The notes beneath the pieces were generated by a model. It saw only the letters and a list, made by a program, of their open reading frames with translations. It ran no database searches and was not told the origin of the DNA. DNA of 64,000 nt from Agelas oroides. Its lineage: Eukaryota; Porifera; Demospongiae; Agelasida; Agelasidae. Position 1 is the stretch's first letter. Each line of letters opens with the position of its first letter. Position numbers and translations under genes: made by a program. This document shows positions 1 to 10,501 of this stretch, one piece after another. The stretch spans positions 64,501 through 128,500 of the forward strand of contig OX422201.1 of the NCBI GenBank assembly GCA_949130485.1, given 5' to 3'.

Positions 1-47
1 TATATATGCCCGCCCTGACTTCGTTCTTATTCTATTGATCTCCACAG

Positions 48-587
48 GGATGCAGAGGACTCTGTGAGAGGTCGAGATGGCTATGTCTTTGACGGTTACA
101 GAATTCGCGTTGAATTTCCTCGCAGCTCATCTCGTGGTAGTAGAGGCGGAGGTGGAGGCGGAGGTGGAGGCGGTGACGGAGGTGGATATGGAGGAGGGAA
201 GAAGTTTCGCTCAAGGGGGGGCCACCAATTGCTGGTGTCAGGGCTTCCTCCAACAGGGTCCTGGCAAGATGTGAAAGATCACTTCCGTGAGGCTGGGGAC
301 GTGGTCTACGCTGATGTGTACAAGGATGGGACAGGTATAATCGAGTTCTCACGCTACGAGCACATGAAGCGAGCCCTGAGGGACTTAGATGACAGCAAGT
401 TTCGATCTCACGAGGTATGCACACTCACTGACACTAGTCACTATTATGTGTGTTGATGGGTGTGTTCTTTTCTGCACAGGGTGAGACAGCCTACATCCGT
501 GTGAAAGAGGCACGACCCTCCCGCAGCCCTTCTCCCCGAGGCAGGAGCTATCGTTCCCGATCCCGCTCCCGATCCCGGTCTCACTAG
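48..587 (+). CDS. SRSF1: SRSF1 (SF2/ASF) splicing factor, 3' part
   Basis: The gene is cut off at the left edge. Two exons are visible: 48-414, preceded by an acceptor ending in ccacag, and 480-587, separated by a 65-bp intron. The first exon encodes the end of RRM1 ([18 protein letters not shown]), a glycine-rich hinge (about 14 Gly with Asp/Tyr), then RRM2 with the heptapeptide SWQDVKD, which is the signature of the SRSF1-type pseudo-RRM (SWQDLKD in vertebrates). The last exon gives [17 protein letters not shown] and a short RS tail ending in [11 protein letters not shown] proteins of this type bind exonic enhancers in the nucleus and recruit U1 and U2AF. The RS domain is much shorter than in human SRSF1. 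The SRSF1/SRSF9 subfamily is certain from RRM2; the exact orthologue within it is not. Confidence 0.93.
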
Positions 588-1577
588 CTTTTAACATCAA
601 GGAGCATTTTGGAGCAAACAATTGGTATGCACCAGTGCATTAATTAACCTGTTTCCCTACGCCATAGTATGCTTGAACTTTTTGCTTGCTTTCGGTTATT
701 GACTTTTCATTGGATTTTGTGTTGTACCACAGTGCCATCATTGCACAAGGGATTGGATGCATGGATCATTCATAGCACGCACATGGACCCTGGACTCCAC
801 AGGAGCCATCCAAAACTGGATCCAACCAAAAATGACAAGTCATAACACACAGGATCCTAAACTGGACCCCCCCCCCCCCCTCCCCCCCCCCACTTACACA
901 CAGGAGCATAGCTGGATTTCAACTTACAAAGGAGCCTGGACCCCCAACTTAGCAAACAGGAATGGACCTCCACTTAACACAAATGAGCCTGGACCCTCAA
1001 CTTAGCAATCAGGAGCTTCATGTATCCCATTTAAGTTAACTCACAGGAACATAAACTGGATCCCCCACTTACACACAGGAACATAAACTGGATCCCCCAC
1101 TCAACACAGGGACCTAAATGGACCCCCACTTAACTCACAGGAACATAAACTGGATCCCCCACTCAACACAGGGACCTAAATGGACCCCCACTTAACTCAC
1201 AGGAACATAAACTGGACCTCCCACTTACACACAGGAACATAAACTGGACCTCCCACTTACACACAGGAACATAAACTGGATCCCCCACTCAACACAGGGA
1301 CCTAAATGGACCCCCACTTAACTCATAAACTGGACCTCCCACTTACACACAGGAACATAAACTGGAAACTCACAGGAACCTAAATGAACCCCCCACTTAA
1401 CTCACAGGAACCTAACTGGACCCCCGATCAACACAGGAACCTAAATGGACCCCCCCCCCCCCCCCCCCCCACTTAACATGCAGGAAGGATTCTTGCACAC
1501 AATAGGGTAGAGTAAACACATACACAGAGTAAGAAAGGCGTGCAGAATTGAGATACAAAACTGGATGTGCAGTCACG
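588..1577. repeat. Intergenic tandem repeats between SRSF1 and SRRD
   Basis: No gene is seen here. From about 1030 to 1440 the sequence is an irregular array built from two alternating phrases, 'aggaacataaactggatccc' and 'agggacctaaatggaccccc', which together make a unit of about 62 bp. Diverged relatives of the same phrases extend back to about 780. Poly-C runs flank the array, at about 867-890 and 1449-1470. The gap lies between two 3' ends, so it is unlikely to hold a promoter. Confidence 0.8.
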
Positions 1578-2685
1578 CTAGGTGGTAATGATCTCCGGGT
1601 CATTGGGATCAATGTGTGGTTCACTGTGCTCAGCCCAAACAGTTGCTGGCACCATCTGCAGCAGGTGAGGGGGGAAGCTGTGCAGGGAAAGGTCATTGAA
1701 AACTGTTAAATCAGGAAAAGAGTGTGGCATGGGTTCCTGAGAGCAGTAGGAGCTTATCTGATCACAGTGAAGGACAAACACAGGCAACCAATCTAACTGC
1801 ATGTATTTATACACTGAGGATACATGGTGAATATAAGGGGCGTCCAACTGCAGTCGAGTTGTTCTGTAAAAAAAAAAACAAAGTCATGTGACAGCAGTTG
1901 TGCATGTAGTAGTTTACTATGACCTACCTTTCACAGTAGCTGCTGAAACTGTTACCAATGATGATGACTCTTGCCAGTTGCTTTGTGCTCCAGTTGGCCC
2001 ACAGCAGGTTGTTGTACATGGCCCTTCCACAGTGGGGCATGTAGAACAGGGTGGCCATCTTGGCTGGGCGTCTGCAGAGCTGAGCAGGCCAACACCCTGG
2101 GCTGAAGGGGCCATGTGGTCAATGCACTATGTCACATACCTCGTTAGTTGGTATAAGAGTACAGTTGTAGTCCTTGAGTGAGGAGACCTCCTCCTCACAG
2201 AGGATGGGGTCATACACCCAAGTACAGTCTGGCTGTGTGTGTTGGGGGGGGGCAGAGTGGTATGCAGACACCTTGGACTTCATTATGCTTTGGACACCTT
2301 GCATTGCTCTATAATGGCGAGGAGTAGTGCAAACTGCATGCGGGCAATAGGACATGAGCCAAAGTGTCCTATGCCATAGCAGACAACCTCCTTGGGGGGT
2401 GGGTGAGCGTTGAGCTGTTCTGTATGGAACAAGAGACTGCATGCAAGTAAACGGTTTTTATTTTTCTATCATTTCTGTACCAATAAACTCCTGGTGGAAC
2501 AAAGACTGCTGGAGAGTGTTGCAGGCAGCCCTCACCCTCTCCCCCAGTTTGACAACAGTGCAAGCGTGAACCTCAGGTCTATGGGGAAGGTAGCGTGGAG
2601 GTGCAAAGTGGTGACCCCTCCTCCTGTGCACCACCTGAAATCCATCAGCATCACTGCATGTGTTCATCTCAGCAGCCCAGGTCAC
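1578..2685 (-). CDS. SRRD: SRR1-like protein (SRRD family)
   Basis: Reading on the minus strand, exon 1 starts at [10 protein letters not shown] and runs to QEFI. Exon 2 gives [20 protein letters not shown]. Exon 3 gives [20 protein letters not shown], exon 4 gives [20 protein letters not shown] followed by [10 protein letters not shown], and the last exon ends [18 protein letters not shown]. These blocks match the SRR1 domain in order: the CYGIG loop, WVYDP, the FYMPHC motif, GNSF, and the C-terminal FNDxSLHxF. SRR1 proteins are linked to circadian period in plants and to haem synthesis and growth in mammals; their biochemical activity is not firmly known. Introns are as short as about 50 bp. 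Exon 2 most likely begins after the second of two nearby AGs (gttccatacag), because only that keeps the conserved reading frame. Confidence 0.88.
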
Positions 2686-2799
2686 ATGACAGTATCAAGG
2701 TTCTATTTATTGCACACCACTGTTGTACATGTAGTATTAATGTAAGATGATCATGATGGAAATAAAATATTACACAAAGTGATTATAAAAGTATTGAAG

Positions 2800-3863
2800 T
2801 CACAGTAGGCCACTGTCATCTTCCAGCTCATCATCTGTGAAGAGAAGGAGGGGGGGGGGGGGGGGGGGGGGGGGGGCGGGATTGAAGATGTGATGCTCTG
2901 GAAATGCAGCCACACTCACCATCCAACAGTCGAAGGTAGGGCAGTTGTGGATGGCCAGTTCTGCTGTCCTGCTCTGCCCTGTACCCACTGCCTCGTCTGT
3001 GTCCAATCTTATGTGCCAGCTTCCACAGCTTGCTGCGACGACCTAGGAACAAACAAACATGATTACACATCCAAGTAATTTACCAAATCTGTCCCACAGT
3101 GCATGTTCTTGAACAGTGACAGTATACCTTTGGCCGGTTTGTGCTGCCATGGCCCAGCACTGCCAGGAGTAGAGCCTTCCTCTGCTTGTGAGATGAGAAA
3201 CCTGCACATTAACACAGTGACCTTGTACATATACTAGTCAACCTTTGTACCTTGGTGACTTGTCTGTGTCTCCCCTTGTGCTACCCTCTCTGGCCCACTG
3301 CTGTTCTCCATCTCCTGCTGTCCTCTCTCACTCCCTTGTGAGTGGTGCTCTCTATTGTCTGTCTCCCACTGCCCTCCTCTCTCACCCCCTGGCGGATGTT
3401 GCTCCCTGCTATGCTGCTGAGTACAGTTGCACTCCATAGGAGTGAATGATGTGGGTAGAGAAACACTGTGTTGTGCGGAAAAGTAGGGAGGAGGGCCAGG
3501 TTCAATAGGCATGCAAGACTGCTCATATGTGGGAAGGGGGTCCGGAGACTCGGTCAAAGACCTGTGATCATCCTCCTGGAGAAAGCTGGGCACAATCTCA
3601 GGTGGACCACCAATATCATCATTGAAGGGCCCCTGCAACTCCTCCACCACCTCTTCCTCCTCCTCTCCTCCACCTGCTACAATTCTCATGAGGTAGTCCA
3701 CAACTGCCTCCACTCTTCCCTCGTGTGCCTGCAGCACTGTAACAATCACCTCATGGTCCAACGAGGGGAACATGGTGCTCAGATCCAACAGAACAGAGCT
3801 CTCGTCATCATCTTCAACACACTCTGGCAGACAAGAGGCTCCCTCTGCCACTGCCACTGACAT
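2800..3863 (-). CDS. CUE domain-containing protein (CUEDC1-like)
   Basis: The start is taken as the ATG at 3863 (MSVAVAEGASC), 10 bases into an exon whose acceptor is ttgcag. The upstream reading frame is intronic. Residues about 25-65 form a CUE ubiquitin-binding domain: LSTMFPSLDHEVIVTVLQAH followed by GRVEAVVDYLMRI, with the MFP motif and the VDYLL-like helix 3. An acidic stretch, a PPEI block and a PPPYF motif follow, then a long hydrophilic Gln/Glu/Ser-rich tail. Further exons encode a basic segment (RRSKLWKLAHKIGHRRG) and a short acidic end DDELEDDSGLL. CUE domains bind mono- or polyubiquitin. The CUE + PPEI + PPxY-like order resembles CUEDC1, but overall similarity outside the CUE domain is weak. 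A 5'-UTR exon ending at 4021 is probable. Confidence 0.72.
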
Positions 3864-4213
3864 CTTAATGCCTCCTGCAATGTAGACAGTAAGACTCATA
3901 AGAGGAACATCTGGTGACATAGTAGCATAGTAGGACACCACCCTGCCACCTATAACTAATAGTACAATAGGTTGTATAGCAGTAGGTAGTACAGTACAGT
4001 CCAAATATCTCAGCGCATACCACTATCTTGTAGAAGTAGATTGGACTTTCGCAGAACACTTCCTCGTAGCAGGAGGCACTAATGACACGAATTTGTAGGT
4101 ACATGGCAACGCCAGCACTTTCCTCAGTTGCAAGTCTTCTGAGAATGCCATTGTAGTGCCTACAGCAGTTCTAAATAACGCACAGCTAGGGGCGCTCCAA
4201 TTAGAGCGCATCG
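3864..4213. promoter_or_regulatory. Divergent promoter of CUE gene and HEATR6
   Basis: The CUE gene reads left and HEATR6 reads right. A likely non-coding 5' exon of the CUE gene lies at about 4021-4150 (donor AAGATAGTG|gtatgc on the minus strand), joined to the acceptor just before its ATG. This leaves under 100 bp for a shared core promoter in front of the HEATR6 ATG at 4214. I see no TATA box. Confidence 0.5.
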
Positions 4214-7200
4214 ATGGAGGACGAGTGGCGTGCAAGATCGGAGGAACTCGTGGCAGTCCTGAGAGACGGCAGGGCCCCTGCACAGCGCGTAGTGGAGCTG
4301 CTGGAGTTGATCAACGGTGCTGACTATCCTGTGGCGGGTCTAACCTCAGTGGTGAGTGCGGACCCATGCAGCAATGGGTAAGCAGCCACGCCCTCCAAGA
4401 TCTTATCCCGCCCTTCTGCACAGGATGCTGAGCGTGTGTTGTGCAGTGTGCTGGAGTGTGCTGCAGGCCACAGTGCAGAGAGCATCCCTCAGCTTGCTCT
4501 CCTCGTCTGCACCCTCCTTGCACAGCAGCAGGTCAGCTGTTGATAGAGAACACTCAGGGGTACATCCACACATGATCAGACTATTGTCTATTGTATGCCA
4601 CTTGCAGCTATCCCTCCTCCCAACCACGCAACATGCCCTCCTCTCCCTCTTCCTCAACTGGCTTTCCCGGGCACAACCCCCTACTGAGCTGCTGTATGCA
4701 TGTGCTGCACTTACGCAGGCTGGTGCTGACCCACAGGTACACTGTTACATCAACCACGTGAAAGAGAGTTGAGGCAAGATTCTCTTGCAGGACTCAGAGG
4801 CCTTGTTGAGTGCTGGGAGTGCTCTGCTGAAGCTGGCATTTGGCAGACACTGTCCCACGACAAATCAGAGAGCAGCTCTGCACTACATCACCACTCTCTG
4901 CAGTAGGTGAGCAGTTTAGACCATCCACCAGTGCATGTGTCCCAAGAGGACCATCCACCAGTGCATGTGTCCCAAGAGGACCATCCACCAGTGCATGTGT
5001 CCCAAGAGGACCATCCACCAGTGCATGTGTCCCAAGAGGACCATCCACCAGTGCATGTGTCCCAAGAGGACCATCCACCAGTGCATGTGTCCCAAGAGGA
5101 CCATCCACCAGTGAATGTGTCCCAAGAGGACCATCCACCAGTGCATGTGTCCCAAGAGGACCATCCACCAGTGCATGTGTCCCAAGAGGACCATCCACCA
5201 GTGCATGTGTCCCAAGAGGACCATCCACCAGTGCATGTGTCCCAAGAGGGCCATCCACCAGTGCATGTGTCCCAAGAGAGGATCACTTGTTGTCCCAGGG
5301 GTGATCTGCCGCAGGTGTTGCTGCACTCTTTACTGGACTCACTTCTCCAGCAACTGCTCTCCCCCTCCCCCTCCTCCACTGACTCAGTCCTGCAAGCTAA
5401 GGTTACACTTGCTAAATTGTATGTATCTCTATTGCTGTAGAGTTTGTATCTTCTGCTTAGCTTTGGGGGGTAGCGACAGCTTGATGCAACTTGTTATACC
5501 AATTCCCCCCCCCCCTCCCCAACCTCCTCTCGTTTAGCTGATTCTTTCCCTGCTGCGACTGGCACATGCTGTCCTGCTACACCTCAGCTCTCTGAGGGCC
5601 TACCCCTCCCTCGCAACCTTACTTGCTGCACTGAAAGCCAACATGGCTGCTGGCCTACCTGGACAGCCGAGGATCCTGGCCTCCATCCAGCCACCACTCA
5701 GCAGTGAGACAGAACCCTGTTGTGGCTGGCAACAGATTTGATTGGACCCATCTTCCCTGCAGTGCCACCATTCTTACCGTCTCCGCGCTCTCTCAGTGTG
5801 GCTGGACCCCACCAGCACAGAAGACACCGAGGCAAGGGACGAGAGAGAGGGAGGACAGGAGAACAGCGCACTGATCCTGCTCCACCTCCCCCTACCCTCC
5901 CCTCCCGACACACCAACCCTCCCTCCTACTCCAGCTCTGAGAGTGAACTATCAGACAGTGAGCCAGCACCCAGTCAGGTGAAGGCTGTGAATGGAAAGAT
6001 TCGCCACCAGGCACACTCTTGCCTTGCCACCATCTTCCAGGTGTGAGTCACAGAACTGTGACTCGGACCTGACCTGACATGGTGTTTGCTTCCAGTCTCT
6101 TGACAGGCACACAACATTCTCCTACTGGCTTTCCTATCTCCCTGATGGTCCCCGCCCCCCAAACTCTGCCCCTTCCCTCCTCACCTGCATCCTCAAAGAC
6201 CCAACACCCAAAGTGAGTGCTCTGAAATTTTCCTCCTCCCCTCACACACACACACAGACACACACACACACTACTCACGTTCCCTCTTCTCCTCTTATGA
6301 TAGTGCCGTGGGGCAGCTGTGGCTGTGCTCTGTGCTATGTTGGAGGGTTCCAAGCCCTATCTCGCAGCTGCAGATGACAAGTAAAGCTACATTTCTGAGC
6401 CCAGACTTTTGTCTCTATGGTTCACAAAAAACTGTCCTCCCTCCCAGGCCCCTCCCCTCCCAGCCATTCACACCCTACTCCTCCACGCTGGGTGCAGTCC
6501 TGAGAGAGCTACACCGCAGCCTGACCCTGGCCACAGCAACCGAGTCACACCCTACCACACTCACACGCACCATCAAGGCAGGACCTCCATCCACATGCAC
6601 TTTGTGCCTCGCTTTGCATGTGTTGAGCCTCCCTCTCTCCCTCCTCCCTCATCCCTCATCCCTCCCTCCTCCCTCCCTTCCTCCTCTCTCCTCCCTCCTC
6701 CCTCCCTCCCTCCTCCCTCCCTCCCTCTTCCCTCCTCCCTCCCTCCTCCCTCCCTCCCTCCCTCCCTCCTCCCTCCCTCCTCCCTCCCTCCTCCCTCCCT
6801 CCTCCCTCGTCCCTCCCTCCCTCCCTCCTCCCTCCCTCCTCCCTCCTCCCTCCTCCCTCCTCCCTCCCTCCCTCCTTCCCCTCCTCCTCCCTCCTCCCTC
6901 CCTCCCTCCTCCCTCCTCCCTCTTCCCTCCTTCCCCCCCTCCTCCCTCCTCCCTCTATAGTGTCTTTCTTTGCTAGTGGCAAACACACCCTACCACCAAC
7001 TTTCGGAAGGCTACCTCACACATGTCGTCTCCACCCTCCACCCCTGCACTGCTCACCGAGGTATAAACCTGCCCTTGTGTGCCTCACTGCTTGTCCATTA
7101 GTATCAATCACACTTCAGACACAGACGTCCATGTGGCATGTCTGACGTGCTACGGAGCCATGATGTCTACATCCCCTCCTCTTCCTGAGGTGCAGCAATG

Positions 7201-8758
7201 GTTGGGAGAGAGGGAGGGAGGACCTTGGCTTGTGGAACACTGTGTCACTCTGGTGAAGGGAGGGGGTGAGCAGACAGCCTATAAAGACATATTCGGGCTC
7301 AGCGTCATTTGTAGTGTGTACTCCACAGCTCCACTGGCACTCAAGACTGAAGCCCTGCAAGTGCTGGCTGCTGTGCCCAAGTTCTACTTTCAAGCAATCA
7401 GGTGATTGTCAACCTGTCTGCCCCCCCCCTCCACCCTCCTTCCTCTTTCCTTCCATTCTCCTGACCAAGCTACCGCCCCTTCTTCCTTCTGTCCCTCCAG
7501 ACTGCACTGGTCCCAGCTAGGAGAACTTTATCTCTATCACCTAGCACAGGTCCCTGACCCTCTGCAGCAGCATGCACTCAAGGTTGGTCCTGTTGTTTAC
7601 ATGTAACCATCTTCGTTTCTATCTTAGTCCCCCCCCCTTCAGATGCTTGAGGAGCTCTGTCGAGCCCTCCCACCCTGCCCAGAGGTAGCCCAGCTGTGGG
7701 AGACACTCCTCCTGGCTGGGGGCCCCCTCACCACTCACCTGCAGCACCCCGCCACCTGTGGACCGACATGTGCACAAGCCTGCAACGTCCTGGCTACCAT
7801 TGGAAATGCAACATTTGAACAACTCAAAGTGAGCTAGTTTTGTTCTGTGGCACAGTGCCAGCTGTTCACAGCCATTGCTCTTCCTCAGGTGCCTGTTCAG
7901 CGTCTGGCCCTCTCCCTCCCCCTCAGCCTGAGCCAGGATGAGACAGCTAACGCCACTGTCACTGTGAGTGCAGCAATCCCCTCCACCCCTCCACCCTCCG
8001 ACCTCCCCCTCAATCCCCTCACCCCCCTCATCTCCCCCGTCACTCTGCAGGCTAGTGCTGTCCGGGTTCTGGGAGTGTTTGTTCTCTATGACTGTCTCAG
8101 AGAGGTGCTGTCTCCATTCTGTCTGTGCCTATAGTTTAGTGTGCGAGTGCAGCTCTTTTTCCTTCAAGGACGCCAGCTTTCTACTGGACTGCCGTGCCTC
8201 CTTTCTCCACTCCTTGTGTTCTCCCTCCCTCCCCATACGGACCCAGGCCTCCTGGGCTCTTGGAAACCTCACGGATGTCCTTCCTGCCCTCCCACCCCCA
8301 CTCCTCCTTCCTCTCTATGCTTCCGTTTGTCAAGCCATGGGGGATAATGAAAAGGTAGTTTATAAAGTGCACGATAAAACTGTCATGATATGCACACTTA
8401 CAGGTGAAGTGCACGATAAAACTGTCATGATATGCACACTTACAGGTGAAGTGCAATGCAGTGCGTGCTGCAGGCAATCTTTTGAAAGCACTGCAAGAGC
8501 CAGGTATGTATGGTGACCCATGCACCCCATACACACCATTGTTTGTCCTCCCTTCTCCTTACACATGCACACACACCTCCCTTACACCCTCAGTTGCCTC
8601 CAGCTACAGTAAGGAGTTAGAGAGGCTTGTCGTTCAACTGGCAAAGTGTGTGAACTCAGGCACGATGAAGTCTCGCTGGAATGCTTGCTACGCTGCACAC
8701 AGTGCCCTCAGCAACACAGTGTTTACCACACACTGCTCCACCTCCTCAGTGCGTAGCA

Positions 8759-8796
<38 letters not shown>

Positions 8797-10324
8797 CTCA
8801 TACTACATCTTTGCTCTGCAGAAAGACCTCCTGTCTGTCCTGTGTGTGGCTGTGCAGACTTGTAAGAACTTCAAGGTACGACCTTCCCTAGGGCATGGTC
8901 CCCCTCAACATTCCGCTGGGATAGTTCACTATGTGCTCCTCCAGGTTCGAAGCAATGCGGCTCTGGCCCTGGGAAGCCCAGTGCATTACCTTGGGAGGGA
9001 ACAGTTCTTGGCCGTGTGGGAGGCAGTCATACAGGCGCTAGGGAACAGTGAAGAGCAGATTGGAGATTTCTCTGAGTACAAGCATGCAGCCACCCTCAAG
9101 ACTCAGGTAACACCACAGTCACTCCCATATTAACTATATCACACATGAGGTCCCAGCTGCTCCCCCTCCACTCGTATACACACCAGCTGTGCTCTACTCT
9201 GTGCCACATGTGTGCAGCGATGACAGTGGAACAGGCCCAGGCACTTTCCCCACTCTCCCTCCCTCAAACCATCACTAGGAGCATAGCAGAGTTCCTACAG
9301 GTGTCACAGAAAGGGGAGGAGCAAACAAAGGAAGGTGCGTCACAGTCCATCATCCATCTGTAAAACAACCTGTTTCAGTAGCTATCATCATCAGTAGGGC
9401 TCCCAACGAAAAAATCGAAGGTGCTCCGATTTCAAATTTGTTGTACTAGAACTAGGTATCTATCTGAGATATATAAAAACCGGACTACAAAAGTTGGTGC
9501 TGCAAAGCTATTTTCAGTCAATTCGTCTTGGACTTGAAAGGGTTAAGTGTCAAAAATTGGACACAATTCGGTTCAAGTGACTTTTGAAACTTCGCTACGA
9601 AACTAGTGGTACTGATGGATTTCACTTGATGTATCTTGTGCAAAAATGCCTGGACCACTCAAGTTTATAGCTGTCAAGAGACAATATTTGCTGTTATTTA
9701 ATGTTGCAATACATTTCTCCCATAGAAGAATAATTGATGGTTTGAAGTGACTTTTGACAAGTAAATTTAGCGAGCACCAGTGCAATTGATTATTTACCAT
9801 TGGTAGAGTATTAAAATAGCTGGACCACTCGCGTGGATATCTGTTAAAGGTATGTTCATATATAATCCCCCATATAAAATCAAAATCCTATAATGGCCAT
9901 ATTTTGGCACATAACCTTCTGTTTGCTTTATTTATTTTCGGAAGAACGAAAGTCATAGAAATTATTGTAACTGTAGTTTACAAACAAGGTCACTTGGTTC
10001 TTGGATTTCAGCATACTTGAGTCAAGTTTGTTCGTTCTTGGATTTTTTGTTGGGACCCCTATCATCAGTGAATAAGACAGCTTGTGTCGATCTGTTGTTC
10101 AGATAGATATATTTTCCTGACTAGTGGAACAAAGTCGTTGCCTCTGCCCAGTCACACAGAATTGTTCACGACCCTTATCATAACTCTTTCTGTATCTCAT
10201 ACTAGCTGATGTTGTGGAGTGTGCACTGCGGACACTACGCTCTCTGACTAGTACTGCTGCTGGGGAAGGGGAAGAAGTGGTCCACCAGCTGCTGAGCATG
10301 CTCCAGGACAGCTCCCCAAGTTGA
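4214..10324 (+). CDS. HEATR6: HEAT repeat-containing protein 6
   Basis: A gene of many exons encoding an alpha-solenoid of HEAT/armadillo repeats. It starts MEDEWRARSEELVAVLRD at 4214 and stops at 10322-10324 after LLSMLQDSSPS. Matches to animal HEATR6 run in order: SSSESELSDSEPA followed by KIRHQAHSCLATIFQ; PLPEVQQWL; PIRTQASWALGNLTDVLP; KCNAVRAAGNLLKALQEP; KSRWNACYAAHSAL; CKNFKVR; and NSEEQIGDFSEYKHAATLKT. HEATR6 (ABC1, amplified in breast cancer 1) has no defined biochemical role. Its introns hold a 30-bp minisatellite, a long pyrimidine tract, a duplicated acceptor and a MITE, all listed separately. Some middle exons (6100-7600) are only loosely placed. Confidence 0.9.
4909..5277 (+). repeat. 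30-bp minisatellite in HEATR6 intron
   Basis: About 12 nearly identical copies of a 30-bp unit (ggaccatccaccagtgcatg + tgtcccaaga). Only two or three substitutions are visible, for example g.gaatgtg at about 5113. The array starts about 10 bp after a splice donor (gcagtag|gtgagc). The unit length is a multiple of three, so every frame stays open and spurious ORFs appear on both strands. Confidence 0.97.
6625..6956 (+). repeat. Long polypyrimidine (CCCTCCTCCCTC) tract in HEATR6 intron
   Basis: About 330 bp of almost pure C/T made of CCCTCCTC and CCCTCCCTC words on the coding strand, ending just before cctctatag, the likely acceptor of the next exon. It acts as an overlong polypyrimidine tract. 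The other strand is purine-only with many GGGAGGG blocks and could form triplex or G-quadruplex structures. Confidence 0.95.
8365..8448 (+). repeat. 42-bp duplication carrying the HEATR6 3' splice site
   Basis: Two identical 42-bp copies (8365-8406, 8407-8448) span the end of a short intron and the first bases of the following exon, including cacacttacag|gtg. The real acceptor is the second one (after 8445), since it gives VKCNAVRAAGNLL in frame. The first acceptor (after 8403) leads to an in-frame stop within the duplicated intron sequence. Confidence 0.9.
8761..8792 (+). repeat. (CA)n microsatellite
   Basis: About 16 CA units in a short HEATR6 intron, between the WNACYAAHSAL exon and the exon encoding LLSVLCVAVQTCKNFK. 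Confidence 0.95.
9396..10061. mobile_element. Non-autonomous DNA transposon (MITE, hAT-like) in HEATR6 intron
   Basis: Imperfect terminal inverted repeats of about 26 bp: the left end AGGGCTCCCAACGAAAAAAT pairs with the right end ATTTTTTGTTGGGACCCCT. The element is flanked by an exact 8-bp direct repeat TCATCAGT (9388-9395 and 10062-10069). It is 666 bp long, AT-rich compared with its surroundings, and has no transposase-like ORF. An 8-bp target duplication and a (T)AGGG-type end fit the hAT superfamily; the family call is inference. It makes this the only large intron (about 860 bp) of HEATR6. Confidence 0.82.
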
Positions 10325-10501
10325 ACTGCACCAACCTGTCCGCACTAGATGACATTCAAAACTATGCCCTATTTGGGGGTGGGGCTGCCGTATTCATACT
10401 CATATTGAACCGTGTCCCTGTGTGTGTGTGTAGACAGACTCTGGTGGTCAATGCATGTAGCTGCACGTTCCAGAGATGATGAGTGAAGTCGGGAGAGCGA
10501 G

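Noticed and set aside
2846-2877. Poly-G run of about 30 as a functional element
   Set aside because: A simple homopolymer in an intron of the CUE gene, probably also unstable in sequencing.
3864-4004. N-terminal extension of the CUE protein (MDCTVLPTAIQPIV...)
   Set aside because: An acceptor (ctacattgcag) just upstream of the ATG at 3863 shows that this stretch is intron; the joined upstream exon has no in-frame ATG.
4794-5440. Open frames on both strands with 10-residue repeats such as GPSTSACVPR
   Set aside because: Product of the 30-bp minisatellite in a HEATR6 intron; every frame is open because 30 is divisible by three.
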